A stretch of 64,000 bases of DNA from Pirellulales bacterium (GTDB lineage Bacteria > Planctomycetota > Planctomycetia > Pirellulales > JAEUIK01): positions 1-64,000 of the forward strand of contig JAIBBY010000001.1 of NCBI GenBank assembly GCA_019694455.1, in the 5' to 3' direction. The notes beneath the pieces are model-generated. The model was given only the letters and a program-made list of their open reading frames with translations, was not told the DNA's origin and did not search any database. This document shows positions 45,629-53,808 of the stretch, in pieces. Made by a program: the position numbers and the translations under genes. Within the stretch, counting starts at the first letter, position 1; every line of letters begins with the position of its first letter.

Positions 45629-47758
45629 CTACTCGTCTTGATAGATGCGCGTCAGTTCCTCTTCGACCACCGCCTTGGCCGTTTCGGCGGTGCGGAAGTA
45701 GGCGCGGAAGCTGGCATGGCCCGCTTGGAGACAGCGCACCTTGATGCGATAGACTTCGGTCTGGCCCGCGTCGAGTTGCTCCAGCGGGTCAAAAATCACC
45801 TGCGCGGCTTCCACTCGGCCATTCGTTGGGCCCGCGACATCAAGCGATTCCATTTGTGACGGGAGCTTGGCGGCCACCTGCACTTGGCTGGCCGGACGTG
45901 AGCCACGATTGGTCACGCGGATTTCGTAAGTCGTTTCGCCGTTGACCTCGACGGGGTCGTCGGCATCGATCACATCAAGCGCGATCGAAGCCACTCCTTC
46001 GACTCGGGTAGACGCCGCGGCTTGTTCGGAAACTCCGGAGTCGGCCTTGACGATGGCGGACACTTGTTGCTCGCCCACTTCGATCGGCAACAGTTGCACA
46101 TCGACTTCGGCCGTGGCATTGGGCTCCAGGCGTCCCACAAACCAAGCGACCTGGCGCGTCTGGCTGTCGTAAGCGCCGCCGCTGCTCGCTTCGACAAAGC
46201 GGAAACCGGCCGGTACCGCGTCGAAGACTTGCACATTGTTGGCGGGGGCTGGCCCCGGGTTGTGGACGCGGACGACATAGCGCGCTTGGCGATCGACATA
46301 GCGCAACCGCGGACCATCGACAGCGACCTGAAGGCGAGGACTGACGACCTCGACCGGCAACTTGCGGTCGACCACCAGGTTGCCGGTGGCGGTGGCGCGA
46401 GCAGACAGTTCCCACGCGCCGGCTTTGACGCCGGTGATGGGCGTTTGCACCAGGCGCGACTCGCCAGGGCCCAGCGTGCCGACGGAGTATGACAACTTGG
46501 CGCCTTCGGGATGCTTGAGCGGCTCGGGCAGGGTGGCTTCGATCACCACATTATGCGCACGCCCGCTACCGGGATTGTGGACCTTGAACTCGTACATGAC
46601 CGCCTGACCGCTGATCATCTGGGCCGGCCCTTCGAGGGTGAGCTCAAGGTCGGGACGCAGCACCTGAATGCGGGCCTGCGTAGCTCGTGTGAAAGTGACA
46701 TCGGCTTGCGGCGTGACTTCGCCCTCTGTTTCCGGAGTCAGTTCGAATTCGATCAGCCGCTTGCCATTTTCCTCGATCTCCCCCAACTGCCAGATGAGTT
46801 GACGCTCTTTGCGCTGTGGCTTGGGATTGGTTCCATCGAGGCGCACATGCTTGGAGAGAGTTGCCCGGACGACAACGTTTTGAACCGCGCCGCCGGTGTT
46901 CTTGATTTCGAGGCCGCAGTGCATCTGCTGACCGATGCTCACCTCGCGCGGCGTTCGCCAGCGAAGCAGCACGGCTCCGGCGGATGGGAGCGCCCCGTCA
47001 GCCTCGGATTGCTGCTGATCGTCGCTGCCGTCAAACTCGTCGGCTCCGCACTCGACTTCTGATCCCGCGCCAGTGGCGCCATCGGGCGCTCCGGTGAGTC
47101 CAAGCGGCGCAGGCGAATGCTTGGGTCCGAGCATCGCGGCCGCATCGCCATGGTGTTCGCCATCCTCGATCGCCGATTCGACCATCTGGAATTCGTCGTG
47201 ACGAGTCGGCGATTGTTCGGCGAGAGTTGGCTCGCCCGACTCGTAATTCGAGGTGGCAGATGGCGCATTATCTGTCGCAATTTCGATTTCCGGCTCTGAG
47301 GCAACACTCTGAACGAGGGATTCGGGGGCGTCGCTGCCCAGATCGGCCAGCGGCGTGAAATGCTCAGTGTTCACATCGGTCGGCGCCGCCAAGTCCGCGA
47401 CGACATCTCGATCTTCGTGGGGCGGACCGAACTCATCGGTAGCGGAAACGGGCGCGACAACAACCGCTTGGTCGTGCAGCGGATCGTGCGCGGGTATTGG
47501 TTCGACGCCTGCCAGGTCGGATTCCATGGCTTCGGCCGCGCGAATGCGACGCGCAGGCAGGGCGCGCCGCGAACTGGCCCTGGCCGGGCGCATGGCCATT
47601 GGCTCAGCGGCATAGGCCGCGGACCCGCGCGGCAACAAAGCATCCAACCACGAGCTTTGGGACGGCTGGCCGGCAAGCGCGGCGTCGAGCAGATAGGCGA
47701 GTCCGCTCAACAACAAAAACACGATCGCCAGGACGGCAAAGAGTCGCTTCAGCATCAT
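45629..47758 (-). CDS. Membrane-anchored DUF11/CARDB-repeat envelope protein
   Basis: 709 residues from the ATG at 47758 (a second ATG at 47755 is equally possible). One N-terminal membrane helix ('LFAVLAIVFLLLSGLAYLLD') is followed by about 230 residues of low-complexity acidic linker and then at least four DUF11-type repeats, marked by 'VHNPGSGRAHNVVIEATLPE', 'VHNPGPAPANNVQVFDAVPA' and 'VTNRGSRPASQVQVAAKLPS'. Such repeats are surface or periplasmic Ig-like modules. It is encoded 137 bases after the sigma/anti-sigma pair on the same strand, so it may belong to the regulon of that sigma factor. Confidence 0.88.
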   Translation of the reverse strand: MMLKRLFAVLAIVFLLLSGLAYLLDAALAGQPSQSSWLDALLPRGSAAYAAEPMAMRPARASSRRALPARRIRAAEAMESDLAGVEPIPAHDPLHDQAVVVAPVSATDEFGPPHEDRDVVADLAAPTDVNTEHFTPLADLGSDAPESLVQSVASEPEIEIATDNAPSATSNYESGEPTLAEQSPTRHDEFQMVESAIEDGEHHGDAAAMLGPKHSPAPLGLTGAPDGATGAGSEVECGADEFDGSDDQQQSEADGALPSAGAVLLRWRTPREVSIGQQMHCGLEIKNTGGAVQNVVVRATLSKHVRLDGTNPKPQRKERQLIWQLGEIEENGKRLIEFELTPETEGEVTPQADVTFTRATQARIQVLRPDLELTLEGPAQMISGQAVMYEFKVHNPGSGRAHNVVIEATLPEPLKHPEGAKLSYSVGTLGPGESRLVQTPITGVKAGAWELSARATATGNLVVDRKLPVEVVSPRLQVAVDGPRLRYVDRQARYVVRVHNPGPAPANNVQVFDAVPAGFRFVEASSGGAYDSQTRQVAWFVGRLEPNATAEVDVQLLPIEVGEQQVSAIVKADSGVSEQAAASTRVEGVASIALDVIDADDPVEVNGETTYEIRVTNRGSRPASQVQVAAKLPSQMESLDVAGPTNGRVEAAQVIFDPLEQLDAGQTEVYRIKVRCLQAGHASFRAYFRTAETAKAVVEEELTRIYQDE

Positions 47759-47895
47759 CTCACCCGCGAAGAGGTCGCTTCCCTGTAGACCGACCGGCGC
47801 TTGCGCGGCGCTGGCCAAACTTGCAGGAGGGAATATCGACCGCGGCGAGAGTATCGATTAAGCGGAATCAGCAGTTCTTGCCGATTACAGCGACT

Positions 47896-48933
47896 CTAAG
47901 GGCCAACCACTGGCATGATGGGCGGGATGGGAAGCACCGGCAGCGGCTGATGACTGGCCGCCTCGTACCAGCTATCGGGAACGTGGTCTTCGCTGACCAG
48001 ATCAACTGTGATGCGGGTCAGCCCCAGATCGGCGCCCTGACGATCCCAGTCGAGCAGGATCTTGCGGGCGACCCCGGTCTTGGGATTGGCCCAGAGTTCG
48101 ACCAGTTGCGGCTTGTCCTTGTCGGACTGTCGCCGTTCTCCGCGCAAACGCTGCCAGCGCGTGTCGTCTTCGCCCGGTAGTTTCTCGCTGGGCATCAGCT
48201 CCAAGTCGAATTGTTGTTGCAAGAACTCGATGAGCGCGCTGATGTGCATTTCTGGCAGGCCGATGCCATGTTTCTTGGCCCATTCGATGGCCAATTTGGG
48301 GTCTGACTCGCGGCGTGGCTGCCCCATGGCGGGCACCACCCAGGTTTCCTCTCCGTTACTGCCGAGCCAAGCTTGTCCGAGCATCGCAGGATGCCGCAGC
48401 GTGAACTTCTCGCCGCCGCGAACCGTGAGAAACGACTCGAACGACATGGAATGGTTCGTGGAGATGCGCACCTCGGTGGTGACGCGATATTGCCGATCTT
48501 GCAAGCTGGTGGCGTTGACCAGCGCGCGATGGACGGCGGCATGCGCGGTGCGAGTCGGGTCGGTCCAATAAAAGGCGAACAGCGCGGCCAAAATCGCCGC
48601 GGCTGAAACTGAGGAGAACAGCCAGCGCTGGGCGCGATAAACCCGGGCATGCACAACGGCAGGACGCGCCAATTCTGTTTGGGTCGACTCGCTTTGGTCG
48701 ACGATCGACGCCAAGACGCGCTGCACGCGCTCTTCGTTGTTGCGGGGGTCGGGCATATGCACTCGTTCGAGAAGGGCATTCAAAAACGCGAGGTCGGCGA
48801 ACCGCTGCTGATCCAACGGATGAACCTGATCGGCATCAACGGGCAAGCCGTCGTCGAGCCATTGGCTGGCCAGATCGTCGGCATGTCCAAATTCACTCAG
48901 GTGGTCGTCGTGCGAATCGTAATCGTCGTTCAT
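47896..48933 (-). CDS. Membrane protein, probable anti-sigma factor
   Basis: 345 residues. About 100 cytoplasmic residues, one TM helix ('WLFSSVSAAAILAALFAFYW', about 107-126) and an outer domain of about 210 residues. The start codon overlaps the stop of the ECF sigma gene (ATGA), which is the usual arrangement for a sigma/anti-sigma pair. The N-terminal part lacks the classical zinc-binding HxxxCxxC motif, so it is not a ZAS-type anti-sigma; it is assigned by position and topology. The outer part resembles LolA/RseB-like beta domains ('QDRQYRVTTEVRISTNHSMS'). Confidence 0.8.
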   Translation of the reverse strand: MNDDYDSHDDHLSEFGHADDLASQWLDDGLPVDADQVHPLDQQRFADLAFLNALLERVHMPDPRNNEERVQRVLASIVDQSESTQTELARPAVVHARVYRAQRWLFSSVSAAAILAALFAFYWTDPTRTAHAAVHRALVNATSLQDRQYRVTTEVRISTNHSMSFESFLTVRGGEKFTLRHPAMLGQAWLGSNGEETWVVPAMGQPRRESDPKLAIEWAKKHGIGLPEMHISALIEFLQQQFDLELMPSEKLPGEDDTRWQRLRGERRQSDKDKPQLVELWANPKTGVARKILLDWDRQGADLGLTRITVDLVSEDHVPDSWYEAASHQPLPVLPIPPIMPVVGP

Positions 48934-49490
48934 ATCGCCTCACCCACGGCCGCGAGCTTGCGCTGCATGCAATCCAGCAGCCGCGCTCGACCGCGTTGCA
49001 ATCGCTTTTTGGTGGCCTCTCCGGAAATTTCGAGCTTTTCCGCCAAACTGGCCCCATGCAGCCCTTCGGTGTACCGCAAGCGGACCGCCTCGCGATAGCG
49101 AGTGGGCAGAGTTTCCAGGCACTGCCGCAGTCCATCGAGTTTGTCGTCCAAGGTATCACCCGGCATTCGATTCAAAGCCGCGTGCCGCCCTTCCAGATGT
49201 TCGAGCACTTGTTCGTCGCAAAGCATCATGTTTCTTGCGGAACGCCGACGGTGAGCCAACACCAACTTGCCGGCGATGCCGCGCAGCCAGGGGCCAAACG
49301 GGCGGCTGCGATCGAAGCGTTCAAGCGTCTTCCAAGCGGTCAGCATGGTCTCCTGAAACAAATCGTCCACGGCCACGGGATCGCGCACCACGCAGCGCAG
49401 GTACATTTGCAACATTTCGGCATGCTCGCGCACCAGGATCTCGAAGAGATCCTTGGGGCTCATTCCGATGGCGTACTCTGTAAGCTGCAT
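48930..49490 (-). CDS. ECF-type RNA polymerase sigma factor
   Basis: 186 residues from 49490; an inner start at 49463 ('MSPKDLFEILVREHAEM') is also credible. Region 2 contains 'DPVAVDDLFQETMLTAWKTL' and region 4 'LPTRYREAVRLRYTEGLHGA' and 'EISGEATKKRLQRGRARLL'. Between them there is no region 3, so it is a group 4 (ECF) factor. Overlap with the downstream membrane protein gene suggests co-translation and control by it. Likely targets include envelope genes such as the DUF11 gene. Confidence 0.94.
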   Translation of the reverse strand: MQLTEYAIGMSPKDLFEILVREHAEMLQMYLRCVVRDPVAVDDLFQETMLTAWKTLERFDRSRPFGPWLRGIAGKLVLAHRRRSARNMMLCDEQVLEHLEGRHAALNRMPGDTLDDKLDGLRQCLETLPTRYREAVRLRYTEGLHGASLAEKLEISGEATKKRLQRGRARLLDCMQRKLAAVGEAI

Positions 49491-49711
49491 GAAATTGCGA
49501 CGGTCCGTATGTTGATTGCCCGTGCGTATGAAAATGGGGACAAGCCGCGCTGATTTGGCGCGCCAGGCCGGCGAGGCGAATCGTCGCGCAAGTATTGGCA
49601 GCGGTTCAGTTTAACTCAGGAACCAGCAAAACACATCGCTCTGACACAATTGCCCCGTCAAACGCTAAAATCGCCAGGGTTTAGCGACTAGCATGGAGCC
49701 GCCGACTTCGC

Positions 49712-50344
49712 ATGATTCTGTACTGCGTCCGACATGGCGAAAGCCAGTATAACGCCGAGGGGCGAATTCAGGGGCAATTGGACGTACCGCTTTCGGAGCT
49801 GGGGCAGCGACAAAGCCTGGCGGTGGCGGAGGAGCTTGCGCAATACCCCATCGACGTGGTCATCGCGAGTCCGTTGTCGCGCGCACTGGAGACGGCTCGA
49901 CCGATCGCCCAGCGTCATGGCCTGGCGCCACAGACCGACGATCGCTTGAAAGAGATTCATGCCGGAATCTTTCAGGGGCTGCGCTGGTCTGAAATCGAAT
50001 CGTCACATCCCGTCGAAGCGCGATTATGGATCGAGCAGGCGCCCGACTTTGTCATTCCGGGAGGCGAATCGCGCCGGGCGCTCATGGAACGCGGATTGGC
50101 CGTGATGCTGGCGATTCGGGAGTTGCCGTATGAGCATGTGGCCGTGGTGGCGCATGGCGGCATCTTGTCGGCCGCGTTCAAGGCGCTATTGAAAATCCCG
50201 GCAGAGGTGAATCCCTTTAGTTTGATCAACGGATCGATCAGCCGGATCGGCTGGACACAGCGGGTGAAGTTGCTAACGCTGAACGAAACACAGCACCTGC
50301 GCGCGGTGAACGCAGGCCATGCGGCGGGCAGCGGCGATCTGTAG
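49712..50344 (+). CDS. Histidine phosphatase family protein
   Basis: 210 residues. The catalytic RHG motif is 'YCVRHGESQYNAEGRIQGQL' (His8), followed by 'VIASPLSRALETA' and the second-half motif 'VAVVAHGGILSAAF', which carries the second catalytic His. This is a cofactor-independent-type phosphatase/mutase of the GpmB/CobC group; without a cobalamin cluster here I do not assign CobC. Soluble. Convergent with the glycosidase gene, 47 bases away. Confidence 0.93.
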   Translation: MILYCVRHGESQYNAEGRIQGQLDVPLSELGQRQSLAVAEELAQYPIDVVIASPLSRALETARPIAQRHGLAPQTDDRLKEIHAGIFQGLRWSEIESSHPVEARLWIEQAPDFVIPGGESRRALMERGLAVMLAIRELPYEHVAVVAHGGILSAAFKALLKIPAEVNPFSLINGSISRIGWTQRVKLLTLNETQHLRAVNAGHAAGSGDL

Positions 50345-50391
50345 CATCGCGCTGAATGGCCAAGGGGTGATCGCCAATCGGCAAAAAACGA

Positions 50392-52605
50392 TCAGCCTGA
50401 CGAACTGAAATCGCCGATCTGCTCAACCACCTGATCCTGGTATTGGATGCGCACCTTGGCGGTGATCCCTTCCACCTCATTGAGTCCCTTCACGAGCCAG
50501 GCGACGAGTTTGCCGTCTTGAACGCGAAGTGCACCGCTGGTCTTGGAGCCGACCCGCAGCGACAGGCGCTGCCCATAGAACTCGATCTGTTTCTCGTGTT
50601 CGCCCGCGAGATCAAAGTTGAAAAAGAAGATGAAGTAATCGTGCGCGTCGGCGCGCTTGTAGACAAAGGTCCGCATGTCGAGGGAATAGCCGACATTGGA
50701 ACGGATGCCGCTGGCCGCGAGCCGTTCTGCGAACTTGCCATTGGCAAACAGGTTGTCTCGGTCGTAAACGACGTTGCCTGCGCGGGCGGATTTTTCAACC
50801 GCTTGTTTGAGCCGCTCGCAGGGGCGCCACTCCAGATCGACGATGGGCAACTCGCCTGAGATGAAAAGTTTGCCGCCCGATTCGATATAGCGGGCGAGGC
50901 GGTCTTGCGCGGCGTGGTCCATGAAGAACGCGCTGTGGATCGCCAGGGAGCGCGGGTGTTGCATCTGCTGGTCGCTGGCCGCGTCTAGCTCGAACATGCC
51001 AAAGGCATAGCCCGCCTGTTGCAGCGACTGGGAAAACTCTTCGAAGCCTTGGCGGCCACAACGGGGAATGTCGTGGTCTTTCAGACGCCAAAAGCGCTCG
51101 TCCGGAGTCCAAGAGGAGACGGCGGCGTAAGGGGCGTAGAGCAGATAGGCGCAATCGATCTCCAGATCGGATTGCAAGAAGGCGTCGCCGTGGTCGGCGA
51201 ACCAACGGTTGAGCATTCCGGCCGTGTCGTACATTGGCGTGAGGTTGCCGCGCTCGTCGATCGGCGCATGCGACGGGAAGGAATTGCACTGCAGCTTGGT
51301 GATGCGATCGAGAGAGGGTTCCCAATGCTCGGTGTTGACGCAGGTGAAGATGACGTAACCGGTGGCGCCGCCAGCCACCGAGGCAAGCGTTTGGAAAAAG
51401 GGGACCAGCGGATAACGGCTTTTGGCGTCGTAGAGGGTGCCGAAGCCCCAATTTTCCTCCATGTTGATGCCGCGTGCGCGGCGCGCGGTGTTGATGTAGC
51501 GGTCGAACACATCGCGATCGTAGGCCGCCACGCCGAGCCAACTGATCATGCCATAGTGACACTCGTTGGCGTCGTTCTCGATGCGGTTCATCGCGAACCA
51601 CCATTCGGGATAGAGCGGGGCGTAATCGGCGGGGATCGCCTCGTGGGCATGGTCCTTCTGATCAGGGACGTTCTCCTGAATCGGTGGCGTAATGCCGGCG
51701 TAGTTCGTAAGGTAGGGGAGATCGATGTTGAGATACTGTTTGGCGCGCAAATAATTGTCGCGTCGCAGTCGCCATTGATACTCGGCCCAATCGACGTAGC
51801 GCAACATCTGCTCTTTGCTGTCGGGTCCAACGGCCTGACCGGTAGGCGAGTCGTCGGCAATCACTTGAAGTCGCGGCGGGTCGATGAAGTCGAGGCTGTC
51901 GAGACGCGTGCCGTGCAGGTGATTGTAGTTTTCCAGGTCGCCGTAGCGCTCGGTCATTAGTTGCTGGAAGTATTTGACGCCCGACGGTTCGTAGCCAATG
52001 TGCCACGGCGGATCGTTTGAGGTGCAGTAGAGCGTCTCGTCGTTGGGTTGCAGCGCGATCACGGGGCCGGCCGGATGCGCGAAGGGGCGGATGACCTCGG
52101 CGGCCTCTTGGAGCCATTCGCGGCAGAGAGCATCGACCTGGGAATCGTAGGCGGCAGGCAAGATGCTGGCGTCGTAGCCCCAATACGCGGGCCGGCCATG
52201 ATGACGCCGTGCCGCGGGAATGCCGGGGTTGAAGCTGGGCGAAACAATGTCGGGCAGGCCACCGATGTTCAGTTCGGAATGAATGAACGGACCTGGCTTG
52301 ACGATCATGTAAAGTCCGAGGTCGGCGATGCGGCGCATGTACCCGACGACATCGCGATTGTCCTTTGTCTGACCGGTGAAGTCGTACCAGCGACGACCAT
52401 CTTTCCATTGCAGGTGGTGCCGCCAGCAGATGTAGAAGGTGATGGTATTGATGCCCGCTGCCTTTTGCTTGCGCAGGCGATCTTCCCAGTTATCGCGGCG
52501 ATCGCGGAAGTAGGGATAGTCGGCGGCAATGAGAAAGAACGGCTGTCCGTCCTTGTAGAATCGACCGTCTTGATAGGTGATGTTGGACATGCGATTAGCG
52601 ATCAT
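50392..52605 (-). CDS. GH35-like beta-galactosidase-family glycosidase
   Basis: 737 residues with no signal peptide. The N-terminal barrel has GH35 signatures: 'FYKDGQPFFLIAADYPYFRD' at the start, 'GLYMIVKPGPFIHSELNIGG' (canonical R-P-G-P-Y-I-x-x-E), and 'VIALQPNDETLY', where the acid/base Glu is kept but the usual N-E motif reads D-E. 'NMEENWGFGT' may carry the nucleophile. It hydrolyses beta-galactosides or related sugars in the cytoplasm. The gene is the last of a five-gene unit, 34 bases after the 172-residue gene, so it probably handles what the symporter brings in. Confidence 0.85.
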   Translation of the reverse strand: MIANRMSNITYQDGRFYKDGQPFFLIAADYPYFRDRRDNWEDRLRKQKAAGINTITFYICWRHHLQWKDGRRWYDFTGQTKDNRDVVGYMRRIADLGLYMIVKPGPFIHSELNIGGLPDIVSPSFNPGIPAARRHHGRPAYWGYDASILPAAYDSQVDALCREWLQEAAEVIRPFAHPAGPVIALQPNDETLYCTSNDPPWHIGYEPSGVKYFQQLMTERYGDLENYNHLHGTRLDSLDFIDPPRLQVIADDSPTGQAVGPDSKEQMLRYVDWAEYQWRLRRDNYLRAKQYLNIDLPYLTNYAGITPPIQENVPDQKDHAHEAIPADYAPLYPEWWFAMNRIENDANECHYGMISWLGVAAYDRDVFDRYINTARRARGINMEENWGFGTLYDAKSRYPLVPFFQTLASVAGGATGYVIFTCVNTEHWEPSLDRITKLQCNSFPSHAPIDERGNLTPMYDTAGMLNRWFADHGDAFLQSDLEIDCAYLLYAPYAAVSSWTPDERFWRLKDHDIPRCGRQGFEEFSQSLQQAGYAFGMFELDAASDQQMQHPRSLAIHSAFFMDHAAQDRLARYIESGGKLFISGELPIVDLEWRPCERLKQAVEKSARAGNVVYDRDNLFANGKFAERLAASGIRSNVGYSLDMRTFVYKRADAHDYFIFFFNFDLAGEHEKQIEFYGQRLSLRVGSKTSGALRVQDGKLVAWLVKGLNEVEGITAKVRIQYQDQVVEQIGDFSSSG

Positions 52606-52639
52606 TCATCCGTAGGTAAGGGCGGAGACCGTATGCCGC

Positions 52640-53158
52640 TCAGTGTGAGAGAATGGCGGCGAGGAAGGCGGATTTGACGCGCGGGCCGGCGGGAGCGCCT
52701 GTCACGGCGTCGAGCAATTTGGCGTCTAGCTTACCGGCCGAGCGCTGATAGTAGTAGACCCAATACGGGTAGGCGATTAGCTCCGTGTTTGACGGCGCGC
52801 CGGCCGCCAACGTCGAGCGGCCACTGGCCAAGACCGCTCGGCTGAGAAATGCCTGAGCGTGTTGCTCCGCCATTTGTGGCGTGATAATCGCGGGCAACAC
52901 TTGTTCCTCGTCGCATTGGCGCCAATGGAGCCGCGCGTGGCTTATGCGCGCGACGTGGTCGTTTTGCGCGCTCGCCAGAAAGCGCACCTTTGTCGGCGAT
53001 TCTCCAAACGTCACGAGATAGTACGGCAACAAAGTCAGTTCGATCCGGGCTTTCGACGCGCGTTTTTTTGCGAGCGGCTTGAGCCATGCGTAAAGGCCCG
53101 ACCGGTGCAGCCGGCGCCAGGCGGTCTTGCGATCTATCCAATGGACCAGCGCGTTCAC
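52640..53158 (-). CDS. Hypothetical protein, third small gene of symporter operon
   Basis: 172 residues from a GTG at 53158 that overlaps the stop of the preceding gene (GTGA). It is soluble and basic, with 'KARIELTLLPYYLVTFGESP', 'LPAIITPQMAEQHAQAFLSR' and 'LIAYPYWVYYYQRSAGKL'. No motif that I recognise. A long upstream frame runs to 53770 in the same phase but overlaps two other genes and is not real. Its role is linked to the symporter and glycosidase by position only. Confidence 0.75.
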   Translation of the reverse strand: MNALVHWIDRKTAWRRLHRSGLYAWLKPLAKKRASKARIELTLLPYYLVTFGESPTKVRFLASAQNDHVARISHARLHWRQCDEEQVLPAIITPQMAEQHAQAFLSRAVLASGRSTLAAGAPSNTELIAYPYWVYYYQRSAGKLDAKLLDAVTGAPAGPRVKSAFLAAILSH

Positions 53159-53406
53159 GGTTGTTCTTCGCGCGGGTAATCTGCGAGGCGGCGCTTGTGG
53201 ACGCCAAATCCGAACATAGCGCCGCCCATGGCAAGCAGGATCAGTCCGGCGACCAGATTCACCACCATGGCGTGGGGACGTGCAAGGGTCCAAAGCGTGC
53301 CGATCAGGACAAGCAGAGCCATCACGGTGAAGAATCCGCCCAGCAGCACAAAGGTCATGGCGTCGCGCTGCTTTTGCTCGACGAGGGGATCGATGGTCGG
53401 CGGCAT
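53155..53406 (-). CDS. Small two-helix membrane protein
   Basis: 83 residues with two membrane helices ('FVLLGGFFTVMALLVLIGTL' and 'VVNLVAGLILLAMGGAMFGF') and a basic end. It starts three bases after the stop of the preceding membrane gene and overlaps the next by four, so it is a tight member of the operon. It might help or anchor the symporter; no family known to me. Confidence 0.8.
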   Translation of the reverse strand: MPPTIDPLVEQKQRDAMTFVLLGGFFTVMALLVLIGTLWTLARPHAMVVNLVAGLILLAMGGAMFGFGVHKRRLADYPREEQP

Positions 53407-53409
53407 GCG

Positions 53410-53808
53410 TTAAATCCCCAGCCAGTAGTAGATGATCATGTACGGCACGAGGACCAACGTGGCCCAGATACGCAGATCGCGCCAACGGGCCTGATCGGGG
53501 GCGCCGAGATAAATGTAGCGCCGCGGCATGCACCAAGCGAAGATTGCCGCCATGACAAACAGCCCGATCGTGCAGCCTTGGGCGACGGACATGGGCACGG
53601 CGTCGAGGGCGCGGTCGAGCGGCGCATGCAGCGATTTGAGTGGTGGCCCAAGCGTATCGCGCATCGCGGCGATCACCGATTCTCGCTGGCGAATGAGCGC
53701 GACCGCGATCGTGATTGCCACTACGATTCCGGCCGCGATAAGCAATAGCGACTGAAGCGACAATTGCCAAGCGCCGGCGGAATCGTTTTCATTTGCTTGA
53801 CTGTTCAT
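53410..53808 (-). CDS. Small membrane protein, 132 residues
   Basis: From the ATG at 53808, whose ATGA overlaps the stop of the symporter gene. Three membrane helices are likely: 'SLLLIAAGIVVAITIAVALI', 'CTIGLFVMAAIFAWCMP' and 'IWATLVLVPYMIIYYWLGI', with a polar linker after the first. The upstream ATG at 53979 is an artefact inside the symporter gene. Function unknown; its overlap with the symporter suggests an accessory subunit. Confidence 0.8.
   Translation of the reverse strand: MNSQANENDSAGAWQLSLQSLLLIAAGIVVAITIAVALIRQRESVIAAMRDTLGPPLKSLHAPLDRALDAVPMSVAQGCTIGLFVMAAIFAWCMPRRYIYLGAPDQARWRDLRIWATLVLVPYMIIYYWLGI

Noticed and set aside
53159-53770. Upstream part of the 376-codon frame containing the 172-residue protein
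   Set aside because: It overlaps two better supported small membrane genes, and a GTG with a GTGA overlap gives a natural start downstream.
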